Notes: generated from the letters alone by a model not told the origin. A stretch of DNA of 64,000 nucleotides from Talaromyces rugulosus (GCF_013368755.1 NC_049561.1:2294001-2358000); one strand, 5' to 3'; positions 21,309 to 33,928 are shown, numbered from the stretch's first letter. A program made the numbers and translations.

Positions 21309-22193
21309 TCAGTATCCCCAGAGCTCGTCGTGCGAAGGAACAAGTTCCTGTGGGCCAATCGAGCTGCCCGTCGCCCGCTTGGTCGAGCCCTTTGCACGTG
21401 ACTTCTTTGCCCAGCGCGTCGACGAGAAGGAAGGAATCATCGTGGGCACGGGAGGAATCTCTTCCTGCAACCGCGGCGGAATCGAGCGCTGGTGATGGCC
21501 GTGGGACGCCGCCGAGGTCATGCTGGTGTGCCTGGAGCTGAACGTCGCCGTGGAGGGCGTGGAGTTTGTGACTGAGCTTTGAGCTGCGCTCTGGGAGCTG
21601 TATCGGCGCATCACGGCTGTTGACGAGAGCGGTGGCGATCGATGCTGGCGTGCTGCTCGGCTGGTATGATGCTGAGACGATGAGTCTTGCGACTGACTCC
21701 GTTGGCGAGGAGGTCGTCTTATCTTGCGCTCATCTTCTTCTTCGTCGTCCCCATCGCAGCTGCAGGATGACGATGAATCCAACACATCGCCAATGCTTCT
21801 CGGAGAGCCAGTGTTGACAAGAGTCTGACCTGAACCATTTCGTCGTCCACCAGACCCCCGACGTCCCTCTGCCGACATGGACCGTTTATGGGCCTCGATA
21901 TCAACCATCGGATGATGTGGCACCTGAATCTCTGGTTTCTCAGGGCGTACCACAGGAGCTGGCTGTTGTACCGCATTCGTATACACTGGCTGCTCTGCGG
22001 CATTCGAACGAAACAGCGCTTTCAGGCGGCTAGCCTTGTTTGTTTCGGGCGGTTGCGAATGGGTGGTTTGCATATGTGCCATCTCATTCCACGACCCCTC
22101 GTTGGGAGATGAGATAGATACGTCTCCAAATCGTGAATCCATATCCGAGGACAGCTGTCGCCGTCTCCTCCATTTGAAGATGTTTCCAGACAT
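21309..22193 (-). CDS. Disordered protein of SR[F/W]GDV family, paralogue of the gene at 36004
   Basis: Intronless frame of 294 residues from ATG 22193 (MSGNIFKWRRRRQLS). The same frame is open further upstream to 22250 and includes an ATG at 22211. Apart from the N-terminus the protein is low-complexity: Ser-rich, acidic (DGDDEEEDE) and proline segments. Near the N-terminus is MDSRFGDVSISSPNEGSWNE and the last residues are DELWGY. The gene at 36004 has MHSRWGDVDITAPIDGAWSQ at the same place and ends QEDLW. The shared pattern is SR[FW]GDVxIxxPxxG[SA]W plus a terminal acidic-LW. A basic patch (KWRRRR) precedes the motif in both. No enzyme domain, signal peptide or membrane helix is visible. 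I do not know the function. The long GC-rich, pyrimidine-rich leader upstream suggests a regulated gene. Confidence 0.72.
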   Translation of the reverse strand: MSGNIFKWRRRRQLSSDMDSRFGDVSISSPNEGSWNEMAHMQTTHSQPPETNKASRLKALFRSNAAEQPVYTNAVQQPAPVVRPEKPEIQVPHHPMVDIEAHKRSMSAEGRRGSGGRRNGSGQTLVNTGSPRSIGDVLDSSSSCSCDGDDEEEDERKIRRPPRQRSQSQDSSSQHHTSRAARQHRSPPLSSTAVMRRYSSQSAAQSSVTNSTPSTATFSSRHTSMTSAASHGHHQRSIPPRLQEEIPPVPTMIPSFSSTRWAKKSRAKGSTKRATGSSIGPQELVPSHDELWGY

Positions 22194-25100
22194 GTTGGCC
22201 AACAAGCACATGTCTAGTGTCGATAAATTTACAACCTTTTGGTGCGCCAAGAGAACGACTCTCAGACCAACAAGTAAGGTTGAGACAAAAGCGAATCACG
22301 GACAAAAATCCAAGGACCCTCCAGACAAGACGTTATAGAGGGAAATCACAAAAATACCATCAAATCAGGGCTGGGATCATTCAAAGCACGAGCTATTGCA
22401 CTCATTAGAGTACTAGCAAAATCTCATAGTGCTCCGCGGTGGGCGGGAGTCACGACGACAAGGAATCAAGGCAAATAGGATCAAGAGGCCCCGATCAAGG
22501 ATGCTGCCTGAACGGTATCGTGAGGTGTCAAAGGTGAGAAGCAACCCGACTCAAGGGAAGCCGGTGGGAGTTTACAGACCAAAAGTCCAGGATGGGGAGT
22601 TGGCGAACTCGCTCCATTTTATCAAGTTGCCGCAAGCAGAGGGAGGGGAGAAGAGAAAAGCAGGCAACCCTCCAGTACCAAACTGTCGGGATCGTAGGAG
22701 CAATTTGACAGGATATCAGAGAAGAAAAGAAGGCATCGGCTTACTTAGTCCGGCGCTTGGTTGACGCAGAGCGAGGGGATCAGTTTGGACGGGGAGGGGC
22801 GCGCCGACCTGTCTTTTTGCGGCGCAGACGACTCCCAGCGCGACACCTACGCCGAGGCGCGCGCGGGTGGATATTGTGATTGAAACATTGAAAGCGCCTT
22901 TGGCAAAGAACGACACCTGGTATTCACTAAAGAAGAGCTAGGGTGGGTATCAGCCCCCCCTCTTGCTGTGCTTGATGGCACTGCATGCACTACCAATGTC
23001 AAATGATAGCAAACGGTTTCTCATCCATGCCTCCACCTGGGTGCCTCGCAGCAAGCCGAATATCCAGGGTTATAGTCATACGAAACAGAAAATAGTAAGG
23101 TCTCTAGGCAGTCACCCGGTGGTATCTTTCGTTAGCCCCGTTTTTGCCAATAACGATACAACGACAGGCAGCATCATCATCACATCTTTCAAGGATTAGA
23201 CAAAAAGATTGCACTGGCATCCAATCATAAATGGCCGCAGATTAAACAAGCTAGACAGACAGGGGAGCTGCCGTCCTTGGTTGACATGTTGCACAGCTTG
23301 ATCTACACTCTGGATCAGACCCTGGCCGATTTCTTTGTTCGTCGAAGCGCCGGCGCGAAAGCTGAACCCTACATTTACAAGTCCGCGTCGACTCCACGCA
23401 CTACCAGATCGACTATTTCTCTTATGGAGTAGTGTGGTGCGGGGTGGAGCACTGGGAGTCACACTGAGATCATTCGCGCTGTCACAATAATTGATCTTCC
23501 GTAACTAGTTGGCTAGGAGAAATTGGAGTTGAGGCGTGGTCGTCGGCCGGAGTCTGCTGGGGGAACGGGATATCAAAATCCTTTACCAGAAACAGAACTG
23601 GTAGAAAACGTGCCGTGATACCAGTCGCAGGCCGAAGAGCCTCCAAGGCGAAGTCGATCTCAGCCGCGAGAAGTGACAGCGCCGCAGGGCATTGCCAATC
23701 ATATCGGTGGTTAATCGCCAAAGATATGCAGCGCACAGGTTACAGGGTGTCATTATTGTTGCGTCCATGTCAAGGCAGACTTGGACAAAAGTGATCGCCC
23801 AGCCCCGCTTTTGAAGCATCGCCCGAGCACAAGCTAAAGAATAATAATGTTGGAACTTGGGCCTATCGGACGGCGGCCGCCCCCAAGGCGCCTTTTGTCC
23901 TTCGTCTTTTACAAATTACGATAACAACAGAGCCACTATTGATCAGTGCGTTGTAGCCTGTTCAGTGTTGGGCGGCAAGATGGCGGCGGCCTAGCCCTAA
24001 CACTAACGCAATGGCGGCGCTTTCTTGCTTGGGCGACTGCGTCTGGCCGTTTACAGCCCAGAGCGTGCTCCCCACGGGCCTCGCCAGCAGATCCCTCTTA
24101 ATTAAGTCTTAACTTTTCGGCGCCTAATTCCTACTATCCGAACGACGTGGCGCCTCAAAATAATACGATATTCTTGTATCTTCCCCATTTGGAGAGTGGA
24201 CTTTTTCCCTCCTCTTCTGCGGGAATTGGTTTTTTTCCCCCAAACGCCAGGATTCCAAACTAGGGACATATCGCATACGTGCATTGGCCTGGGCCATCAC
24301 CATTGCCAGATGATCAGCGGACCAAGCCGGGATTCGCTCATTTAACCTGGGTGCCATCCGGATGCAAGGCTAGTCAGGGATCTCGGCGGTTACCGGTGAC
24401 TCTGTGCATGCTTATTGACTGTCACCCTGTTGCCACCTCTGTCACAACACCATTACGAGCAATCGTTCTTCGCTCGTTCTCACTTCTTACTTGCGGAGGA
24501 GAACTTTTCACTTGTTTTTTTTTTTTGACAGGGATATTCTTCTTGTTGTTAATGATGACGAATGTGGATTTTTTTTCAAGTCACCTCGGAACGGGGCTAA
24601 ACATCATCTGATGGTTTTGGCTTAAAAAGCCTAGTGATTGGCTTTGCATTCTCGAGCGGGGTAATTTGATTTTTTTTTGATCCCCTGGCTGTTTTTACTG
24701 CAAGCGTTACGGCTGTGGTTATTCGTTACTTCCGGCTGCCTGTGATGAGTCTACGAGAACCATGGTTCATACTATTTCACAGTGACAGCGGCTCGGCAGA
24801 TCGTCGGACCTTTAATCAAGCCGAGTGAACCGAATTACTACAGGAAAGTATATTGTGCTGTAGATAATTGCATGGCGAGGCTGGAGTTGCATTCCTCTGG
24901 CGTATTTCCCCCTTCCTGTAAGCTTCCGAGGAATACTTAACACGGTATTGGACGAGATTTTGTTACACCCAACATGTAGCATGTCAATACTCACGTGGCA
25001 GCGATCTCGATTACATCTACTATGCATGGCATACTAGATACATAGATCGATCTGTCGACTTCATGTACTTGATGCATGGCACAAAATGAACCAGGGACCA

Positions 25101-25628
25101 TTAAATTGAAGACAGTAGTCTCTGGCGTTCTCTTATTAAAATATCAAATCTGGAGGTATTATATACGTTGACATTTGATATAATATCCGGATACGAGCAT
25201 GGCTTATTTCACCAGTGTTTGATGTAAGTAAGATATCAATTGTCATTAATATCAATACTAATAATATACCCAATATATCGATGCCTTCCCCAATATATGA
25301 ATACCCAAAAAAGCCCATAAAAAACCCAATCCACCCATCCAGATGTCATCCAAAAACCAAGGTGACAAACCCCTGAACAAAATTGATAACAACAATTAAC
25401 TCCTCGCTAGAGACAATCCAAGTTCTACAACAATATAACACAAAAAATATATCAAAACGCCCATGCTGGTATTGATCGGAAAATCGAGTTGGAATAAAAA
25501 GGTCGTGCGGTTCGTAAAGGTCGGGTATGTTTTGAGAAATGTTCATGTCTAAAGGAACTATTTTCATCGCGTGAAGAGAGGACCACAGTCTTATTCTTTT
25601 GTGACTGCGACCAGGTCCGGAGATTCAC
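22194..25628. other. 3.4 kb intergenic region
   Basis: The first 700 bp are pyrimidine-rich on the minus strand, as expected for the leader and promoter of the gene ending at 22193. The rest alternates GC-rich (23.3-24.1 kb) and AT-rich (24.5-25.6 kb) stretches. Several 60-110 codon frames occur on both strands, but none shows a domain, a credible splice partner or conserved motif. No tRNA or repeat family recognised. Confidence 0.4.
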
Positions 25629-26563
25629 TCAGAGATTGGTGATCAGACGAGTCAAGACGGGCTTGGGCTTCTTCGGTCCTTTGAATGTTCCTCTGAATCC
25701 TCCTCGGCTACCCTGAAGCATTGGCGTTGGCGAGTCGGTGTTAGAATGGTCAGCTCCTTCAGTGGGCGATGCACCGCGACTCATATCCAGCGAACTCGTC
25801 ATCTCCATCGACGTGCTTCCTCGACCAGGAGGCGGACCCGGAGGCGGCGGAGGACGCATGATACCCGAGAACTGCGACGAGTTTCTCTGATGTTGTTGAT
25901 ATCGATTATTATCCATCACAAACGAATGCCGCGCCAAATCAATCGACAACCCGCGAGTTGAATCAATACTATGCTCGTTCTTGTGCTGGAAAGCCGATGG
26001 GTCGTATCTGGGGAGCCCGGGCTCCGAGGTCTCGACATTGCCTCGTTCGAGATCGCGCTGCTGCTCTCGATCTCGTCGTCGTCGACGCTTTGGAGGGCGA
26101 AGAGACATTTCGTTCTCTCGACGGGCCCCGGCGGACTTGCGAAAGGCGTGTATGGTTTCGTATCGTTTGGCTTGCTCGTCCCACTTTCGTTTTTTCCTAA
26201 GGAAGAACCATACGCCTAAACCGACTACGCGAAAGATAATATGTTAGGATCATGCTAAATTGTTGTTTGGCGCAAAAGAATGAAATAGGCGAGTCTCTTA
26301 TACATACTCGCTGCAAGGCAAACGGCACCGACTACCACGCCGATAACAATCTGAGCCGTTTTCGATAGGCCTCCATTACTACCAGACGCTCCGGCGGCAT
26401 TGTCCGCAGAGGATCCACTGTCACCAGATGACGTTCCAGGAGTATCAGGGGCGTCGGTGCCATGGTTGTTATCTGCTCGAACTCCGGACGAAAGTAATAA
26501 GCTGACAACCAGTGCCAGAGCCGGATTCGACGGCGATATCCTGAGCGGAAGAAATTGTGACAT
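25629..26563 (-). CDS. Single-pass membrane protein, function unknown
   Basis: Predicted 283-residue protein. Exons are 26563-26308 and 26224-25629, with an 83 bp intron that falls inside the membrane helix. A signal peptide (about 1-29) leads to a short Gly/Ser/Asp-rich ectodomain. One transmembrane segment follows (TAQIVIGVVVGAVCLAA joined to IGLGVWFFL), then a strongly basic flank (RKKRK) and a cytoplasmic tail with a second basic block (PPKRRRRRDREQQR) and a poly-Pro stretch (RPPPPPGPPPGRG). The layout resembles small fungal wall-stress or Mid2-like sensors, but there is no family signature to prove this. The junction is supported by phase and an uninterrupted hydrophobic helix. It is oriented like the two genes to its left. 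Confidence 0.8.
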
Positions 26564-28556
26564 ATTTTTGTTAGACGATGTGAGAAATAATAGTTGAAAG
26601 ACGTCTAGCGTGTTGTTTGTTCGTCGTTGTGTCAGAGCTCCATCATAACCTGGATGAGGCAGACGAGGGAGGACCAGCCAAGGGTGGGAAGTAACACAAC
26701 TCAGTTGCTGTTCCACCCGACCCGTCCTATACAGAGTCGACTAGGACCCTGCTAGAACTATGGATTGTTATGTATCACACACAGTGTGGAGAGACGAAAA
26801 GGAAGAAGGAGAGCAAGTGAAGAATGGAGCAGCCTCGGTCGCCTAAGTACTCCTGACGGCCCAGGTGGTCGGCCCTCTCTTCTCTGCATGCCTAGTCTCA
26901 TCTCGCGCGGGGAGGGTTATTTTGAGGCACTTCCAAGCAGCGCTATTTGCTCTTCTGCATACAAAAATGGAGCCACGGGCTGGCTGTGGGTGGGATTCTA
27001 ACCTGCAAGAGAGCCATTAGGACGCGCTGGGCGAGCCAAGACCAGTAACTGCCGGCCTAGTTTCAGTTGTCATTGGGTAGAGCAGCGAAGCGACCTGCAT
27101 GAGTAAAAATAACCTCACTGTTGCTAAACTGTTTTGAGTTGTGAAGAATCTAAAATAGAAATGACGAAACCCTGCGATTGGGTAGGTCGGGATGGTGCTA
27201 AGAATATGCAACCGCTGGCATGCCCGAACCAGCTACTGCGGTGCATTAGGGCTTGCCAGCGGTTGGCCGACAGCGCTCGAAAATCTCACCGTCTGTGCTG
27301 CTAGTCAGGATGGCCGTGCTAGTTGCATGACTCGCTTGTTTGTTCTTCTTCTTCATCATCAATTTTAGATTATCTTTTGTTTCTTCTTAGCAGTGCCAGC
27401 TATACTCTGCGTTTGCAATCCTCTAGCTAGTGTCCGGTGGCTAGCAATCGACCTACCACTTGGCAGGTGATGTATATTTGGATTGAGGTTCTGACTCGCA
27501 CTGCAGGTATTAGTTCACGTAGTTGTGTGTCGATGTGGATGGCCGTGTTTAGGGTTGTTGGAGACATCGGGAAATATACGGTGGTATAGATGGTATGGCC
27601 GAATGCGACGGCGCCTGTTTGGGCACCAGAATAAAAATAAATTCGCACGTAGATTCATGTAATCAATATCTCAATGTCTGGAAAGTTAATCCATCTACAT
27701 GGCACTTTTCCGAAGTAAAATTCCATTGTTAGTGGCGGTAGCTCTGCAAGCAATGACTAGTGCACATTACATGCCTCTTCCTCCCTTGACATGATGCATG
27801 CGATAGATCTGAAAATAGAATTTCAAAGCTATCCTATCAATCTCTTCATCAATTGATGCGTTTGCCTATTATCAGCCCCTCCAGTTGTGCCGTCTTGTTT
27901 CAAATAGTGAACCTAATGCAGTTGCTCATCTATAAGAGCTCCTCTCACTGCATCCAATTAAGACGGAGGCTATGCTATGTAGCATTTAGCGGGAAAGCGG
28001 CGATCATCTCCCATAATTTAACGAAAAAGTTCAACTATTGGCGAGGCGAGATGCAGCAGATGAGCGGCTTGAAACGGCGGGTTTGATCCATATTTAGATG
28101 CCATCACAGGATTCAAATAGAGAATATTTTCAATGAAACTCATAGACAGCGATAGTAGAAGTATTCATCATTTACCTATTTCAGAGAACGGAGTATTGGG
28201 ATCGGCCAGCTACTACTATTACTATATCCCGCCTGATCGTATCTCTCCCACACAGATAGTACAGACAAGTGTTTTGTGTTCTAATTATAGGCCACGAGAT
28301 AAACAGGGGGTTATCTCTCGATGCTACGCTGCGGACTACGTCTCACCTGCATTTGTCGAGCTCAAGTTAGGTCACCAGACATTCGTCTGCTGGGATTTAT
28401 GTGCAGATTCTAAACGAGTCATGTTGAGCACATGTATGATTTAGACACAGGTATAGACATTGTAGTGTTCCTGGCTAGGGGACGCCAAGATCTCATTCAA
28501 TGTTTCGTGACAGCACACATATATGAAAACTAGTTGGTGCACATAATAATACATGA
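26564..28556. other. 2.0 kb intergenic region
   Basis: Promoter of the membrane protein gene (pyrimidine-rich near 26.6-26.9 kb on the minus strand) and 3' flank of the carboxylesterase. One ATCAATTGAT palindrome at 27848-27857. No supported gene; small frames lack features. Confidence 0.4.
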
Positions 28557-31099
28557 TCAAGGAAGTTGAAACAACTGCTCCACAACACCGCATTTCTCCT
28601 TCCATGGCAAATCGCTAATAAACGGTTCCGGAAAATCAATATTCATAGAGTCACGCCCGTTAAATTCCGGCCAGTGAAACTTCTCAAAAAGCGCTAGACT
28701 GTCTGTATAGCCTCGCGCTCGAAGGTATTCCTTTGCAGGATTGGGATCCCCCGTGCGAGCAAACGCCCCCCACATGTCCTGCTGGAGATTTGTGTGGCCA
28801 ATATCGGCGGCTGTACGAATGGGCTGGTCAAAGATGTAGTATGTACCAAAGACTTGGTAAATATCGCCTGAGTGGCAGCGGTAGTAAGGGGTGTTGGGCT
28901 TGTCGACTGGAAAGGTACATGAAGTATAGGGGTCATAGTATGAAAGGGCGTAGGCACGCAGGTTGTTATAATAGTAGCTGACCTTATTAATATTCGAAGT
29001 AGAAAAAAATACAAATGTTGTAAACTTACTATGACTTGAACGCGTTTGCTTCATGTGCAGCCTGGATGAATTGCTCGCCAGGGCATGTAAGATGTGCCGT
29101 TGTATAGGCGTTGATAGTGTTATTATCTAACTCAGGACATCAGTTTCAAACACTTGAGTAACTTAATCCAACTTACACGCATTTATTGGGTCTGTGCCAT
29201 TATTCCACAGGCCAGACTTTTCCACCAGCGGCGGCCACGCTACCGGGATATCAGGGCCAACAATAGAGTAAAGCGTCGCATTAAAATCGGTAGCGTTCTG
29301 AACGATAGCAGTGCCTAAAAGTCTGTTCTCTTTTAGTACGCAGGTCAAGTTGTACTGTTACTTTAAAAAAATAATAAAATAAAACCTACGATTCACCTTC
29401 TTCCGGCATCGATCCAGCCATGTAATGAACTCGGTTCAGTTGACCATTTCGGGCGGCCGCCACAGTCTGATTAGCAATCCAGATGCCGTCAATGATGGCA
29501 CCGTTGTCAAAATTAGCATATCCGTGACCGATACTCCAAGTTATATTGTTCATGAATTCATCAGTGCCCAAACTTCGAAGGCACGAGAGGCGTGCAGCTC
29601 CGGTAGAGTTTCCGCAAACCGCTGCCACGGCGGGTACTAGAAGAGAAATAAGAATATGTCAACTAGTAGCATATAAACAACATACCGGTAACATTGGCAA
29701 TCTCGTCCTGGGTATATGCCGGTCCCAGAGCTCCGCTTTGAACAATTGCACCAGAAAAGAGACCGGCAGCTTTTGGTGACCGAATCATATTGACGACGCT
29801 CTCTCCACCGGCACTTTGTCCAAAGATTGTGACCTTTTTAGGGTCTCCACCAAAGGCTTTGATATGATCTTGAACCCATTGCAAGCCGGTAACAATATCC
29901 GCAATTCCATAGTTGCCATCAACATAGCCGTCGTCGAAAGATAATGTGCCTGTTAGTGGAGTCAGAAAGTGGATTTGAGTATGAAAAGAATGAAAAAAAA
30001 TGGGAAAACTAGGAGAACATACCAAAGTTTCCACCGCGCCAATTTATACTAACAATAACTACATCAGAACGCGAAGCCAAACTGACACCATCATAGGTTG
30101 CATCCATTGCCGTACTTCCACCACCATGCAGCCAGAACAAAACAGGCTTCAAATTCTTATCAGACGGGTTTTCGCTTCCGGGTAGGTAAGGAGTGAAAAT
30201 ATTCATCAAAACACTAGCACATCAATTAAATAGCGCATAAATAACAGAAAAAAGGAAGATAATACCCACCAGGCTTCTGAATTCCCCCATGGATTCAATC
30301 CATACGAGTTTCCATCATAAAAGCCACCGTTTGCTGGGCAAGTCGGGCCATCTGTGTTTGTTTTAATAAATCAAATACTTCAGCGACTGGTGTGAAACTT
30401 ACAAGTTGTAGCATTGAGGACATGATCCGTCTCATTGGTGTACCACTGAATAGGATACGCGAGACGGAGGTCGCCTACGGGTTGAAGAATGTAGGGTATT
30501 CCGAGAAAACGATACGCAATGTGATCACGGACACCAATGTAGGTACTGCCGTTGCTAGACACATTGACCTTGGGAAAGAGATAAAATGGCGTCTCAACTT
30601 TATCAACTAATGGAGCGGTATTGGTGCAAATGAAAGTGCGGGTCTCAGAAAAACTATGGTCTGATGATGAAGCCGTCCAAAATTGTGTCTTGGGCCCGGT
30701 GTTGCCTAGATAGGTTTGGTACTGCAGTGGAATTTTGAACCTGCGATATCAGCACCAACAACAAAGATAGACTACACTATAGATAGTACTGACTTGTCAA
30801 GATCTGAAGCATGAAGCAGAGCTTCACTATTCTCGGCACATATTTGCCGCGCTTCAGAAAGCGAAATGGGGTTGAAGAATAGGATAGAGCTCGGGGTTTC
30901 CGCGTGAGTCTGGGTTAAAAACCGTTAACCTATAAACATCTTTGGATACATATGAAAGATATCCAACCGTCCAATTGCCATCGTTTTGGTAGAGCACAGC
31001 CGATCGCCTGGTTACTGTAGAAGCTTCATGTCTACCGTTTATGGTTGCAGCGTGAGCAACCAACGCGAAAGTCAGCTGCAGGAGACGGTGGATCACCAT
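28557..31099 (-). CDS. Secreted type-B carboxylesterase/lipase
   Basis: About 683-residue alpha/beta-hydrolase of the carboxylesterase type-B (cholinesterase-like) family. Exons on the minus strand are 31099-30950, 30909-30794, 30740-30403, 30351-30270, 30213-30023, 29949-29686, 29636-29390, 29322-29177, 29126-29030 and 28977-28557; all phases agree. A signal peptide (about 1-18) is followed by a roughly 120-residue N-terminal extension (GNWT...SSILFFNP). The catalytic domain starts near YIGVRDHIAYRFLGIPY, with oxyanion loop HGGG, nucleophile motif GQSAGG (family norm GESAGG), acidic segment MPEEGES and His in RCHSGDIYQVFG. For the first intron, donor 30967 (58 bp intron) is an alternative to 30949 (40 bp); both keep frame. 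Substrate cannot be inferred. Nine introns make it the most fragmented gene here. Confidence 0.85.
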
Positions 31100-32891
31100 T
31101 GTTAACGTCTATACGAATTGGATTTTTCCGAATACTGAGCAATAATCATGCTTGAAACACAGGTAGAATAGACATTTTATTTAATAACTAGATTCTAGAC
31201 GTAATGGCAACTTTCCGGGGAGAACGCTGTAGGCTTGTTAGGTCGTAGACTAACTAGGGTCTAGAGGATTTTAGCAACTGTATTCCATAACTATGCTGCC
31301 GGGATACGTGTTGTTGACCGAACTAGCTGATTCGTGATATGGCTGTACTAGAAAGTTGTGTGCCCAAGTGCTATTTAGGGAAAAACCAATATCCGAAGCG
31401 TGCTCATGGCTCTCTGTTAGCTCTATCTATCTAGGGAAAAAACAAGCCTAGGCTATATCTATATCCGGTACCATGGTACTTGACCATGAAGCTTCTGCTA
31501 AGCATTTTTAGCGTGTGGATTCCATGCAATTCCCCGCGTTGGTAAGGATTGATTGAACCCCGCAAATAGAATGAACCTTCAGCTAATTCCATGTAGATGC
31601 ATCTTATTGGTACGATCATGCTTGACATGACTCTTCTCAGATTATTGGTAAATTCAAATCATCATCCGCTTAATATGAGCTATCTTCGGAGGGGATCATA
31701 TGATTACTGTATGGAAGGAATGTTGCGTTAAGACAAGGGAAGGGGGGGTAACTATAAGGAAGGGGGAAAAGGATGGTTGTAGATAGTAGCCGAAGCCATC
31801 CAGAACATCTCTTGATGTCAGAGAGACATTATTGACAAGACTTTTATGTCACATGCAATATTGAGTGAATCATATATATCCATATCAACTACTTTTCGCA
31901 TTAACATTGAACTTTGTACTTCGCAGCAGAGGCAGACATATTCAATGTTTCCACGAGAAGTACCCTCTTTCCAAAATACTATATCAATACATCAACTGAT
32001 AGCATTTGTAGATAATCCAATATATCAAGTAGAACGTCAGTTGATTAAGCAATTCGATATTGATACTGGAGCACAATTCTCAATGATTGATATCAATTGA
32101 TATATATTTTCATGTCCTTGAAGTACGACGTTGCATCAATTGATCAATTAACGTCAACTGATACAAACAGCATTCAGATCTTGGCATATCTCACTAAACA
32201 GTCTGTGATTCGCCTCACGCCCGAGAGGATCAGCTGTTGTTGTGCATCATGCAACATAACAATCTTATTCGGGGATGAATACACCCGGAACTCGCGATCC
32301 GCGTAAATCCGAGATCTGTCATACACATCCGCATTATAGCACACCACCCGTCGGCCTCATTTGATGAAAATGAAGAGAAGACTGGGTATTAAAAAGAATT
32401 TCATTCATCGGATTCAGGTCCGGTGGGTGTACACCGAGAGCTTCGTATATACGTAATTCTTCATGTCCCCGGCGGCGCATTCCCAGCAAGGCACAAAAAT
32501 GCCAACGCGACCAGCCCCAACAAAAAAGTGCCTTACATGTATGCTCGGCGGATCCTACATAAAACAGGGTCCATCCCGTTCGGTTTTAGAGAACGTGCGA
32601 ATTCGACTAACATTGATAATAAAACACGCGAGTTTCCGTCGACTTTCTGCTGATTTAATTCCGAGCAAACCCAGCCAAGGCCGATTCGGCCGACTTTGCC
32701 CCAAACAGTCAGCATTGCCGTTTCCGGACAGACGACGCAACGTGTATAAAGGTCTTCTGATTAGAACAAACATTCAACCAGATTAACAGAAATACATAGT
32801 CAATAATAAAACAGGATTACATCCAGGGACCAAATACAGCTTTGGAATCGGAAGACCACACAGCACATCAATTGATATAATTATTGCGACA
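31100..32891. other. 1.8 kb divergent intergenic region with palindrome cluster
   Basis: Lies between divergent starts of the carboxylesterase and the luciferase-domain gene. AT-rich. A cluster at 31.98-32.16 kb has two perfect ATCAATTGAT palindromes (32092-32101, 32135-32144) plus near-copies (ATCAACTGAT, GTCAACTGAT), and a third perfect copy (32867-32876) lies 16 bp before the luciferase-domain start. No gene supported. Confidence 0.5.
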
Positions 32892-33755
32892 ATGAATACA
32901 AACACATTCGCCGAGCGCATAGTAGCGGCGATCAAAGGACGCCCTCTCTACCCAGGACTTGCAGCAGCAGCAGCAACACTTGGTTTGGGATGGTACGATG
33001 ACAACTTTATCAGTCCAATGGCTGAATTGAGCTAACCATCAATTTCTTGACAGGCTTGTGAGTGACTATAGAACATGGAAAGCCTTTGGTACAGGGGGCA
33101 CACCGCCAAACGTGCTGTAAGTTGCTTTTTGATATACTTTCAGTACGCAAGGCTATGTCTAATTACATTGAATAGTGGCTATTGCCGTATGACTCTTCTG
33201 CGCATTGTTTTCGCCTACCACATTCCCAGTCAGACGGATTATAAAACGATAAGCCCTGAAGGACAGTCCTATCTAAAGACCATCCCACCGCGTGCAGGCG
33301 GCCGCGCAAAGATCATGCCGCGCATCCTGCCCCAAAGACAGTTTGTCGAACCCATCGACCCATCAACTCGCGACCGACTCATGGACCTGATGCGCCGCCT
33401 GGCCGATGAACACCCGGAGCTTTTCGAGATGAAACTGTCCCAGGCAGAAGGCGGTACTGCCGATGGACTGTATGTCCGCGACGAGGTCGTAGGGATGAAT
33501 CACGAGGTCCGCGAAACCCGCAGGTTGGACAAGGAAATCGCACACGCACACCCGTCTGAGAACAGCTTGCATGTTTGGTTGAGTAACCTGGATGCGCGCA
33601 AGGTTATTGAGGCTGGCTGGGGCCAGCGGTTCCCTTTGCCCATGACCCCGACTGGGTTTATCATGGTATATGCGCCGAGAAACAGCTCGGAGATGGACGT
33701 GGTTGAGGATATTGTGAGAGCAAGCGCCCACTGGGCCACGGGTGTTGCGATCTAA
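32892..33755 (+). CDS. Luciferase-domain (fungal) protein
   Basis: Predicted 247-residue protein with exons 32892-32992, 33054-33116 and 33176-33755. The N-terminus has an Ala/Gly-rich hydrophobic stretch (LYPGLAAAAATLGLGW) that may be a membrane anchor. It is followed by FGTGGTPPNVLGY and, from about residue 90, a compact domain with EIAHAHPSENSLHVWLS, DARKVIEAGWGQRFPL and FIMVYAPR. These are landmarks of the fungal/bacterial domain named luciferase-like in databases; despite the name, no light-emitting role is known for fungal members. The second acceptor was chosen to give VLGY in phase. It converges on phosphomannose isomerase with a 173 bp gap. Catalytic activity is unknown. Confidence 0.82.
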
Positions 33756-33928
33756 GGAGATATTCCTTTTGTGTACTATATAGTAGACTGGCAATAATGA
33801 TTATCAAATGCATTTGCGTATAAATTCGATATATTTGTTGACATTGACGACATGCGGCGTTGGCTGGAAACCCTAATTTCCCAATTCGGCAAAATCGTCA
33901 CGCGGTGACGTAGTTTTAGAAAATATGA

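Noticed and set aside
23196..23819. Overlapping minus-strand frames in the 22.2-25.6 kb gap
   Set aside because: No domain, splice partner or conserved motif; GC-rich intergenic DNA readily gives such frames.
26985..27005. tRNA T-loop-like string (GGTTAGAATCC on the minus strand)
   Set aside because: The flanking bases cannot form the 5 bp T stem, and no A box or acceptor stem lies at the required distance.
31846..32306. Two small plus-strand ORFs before the luciferase-domain gene
   Set aside because: AT-rich with palindrome copies inside and no features; treated as promoter DNA.
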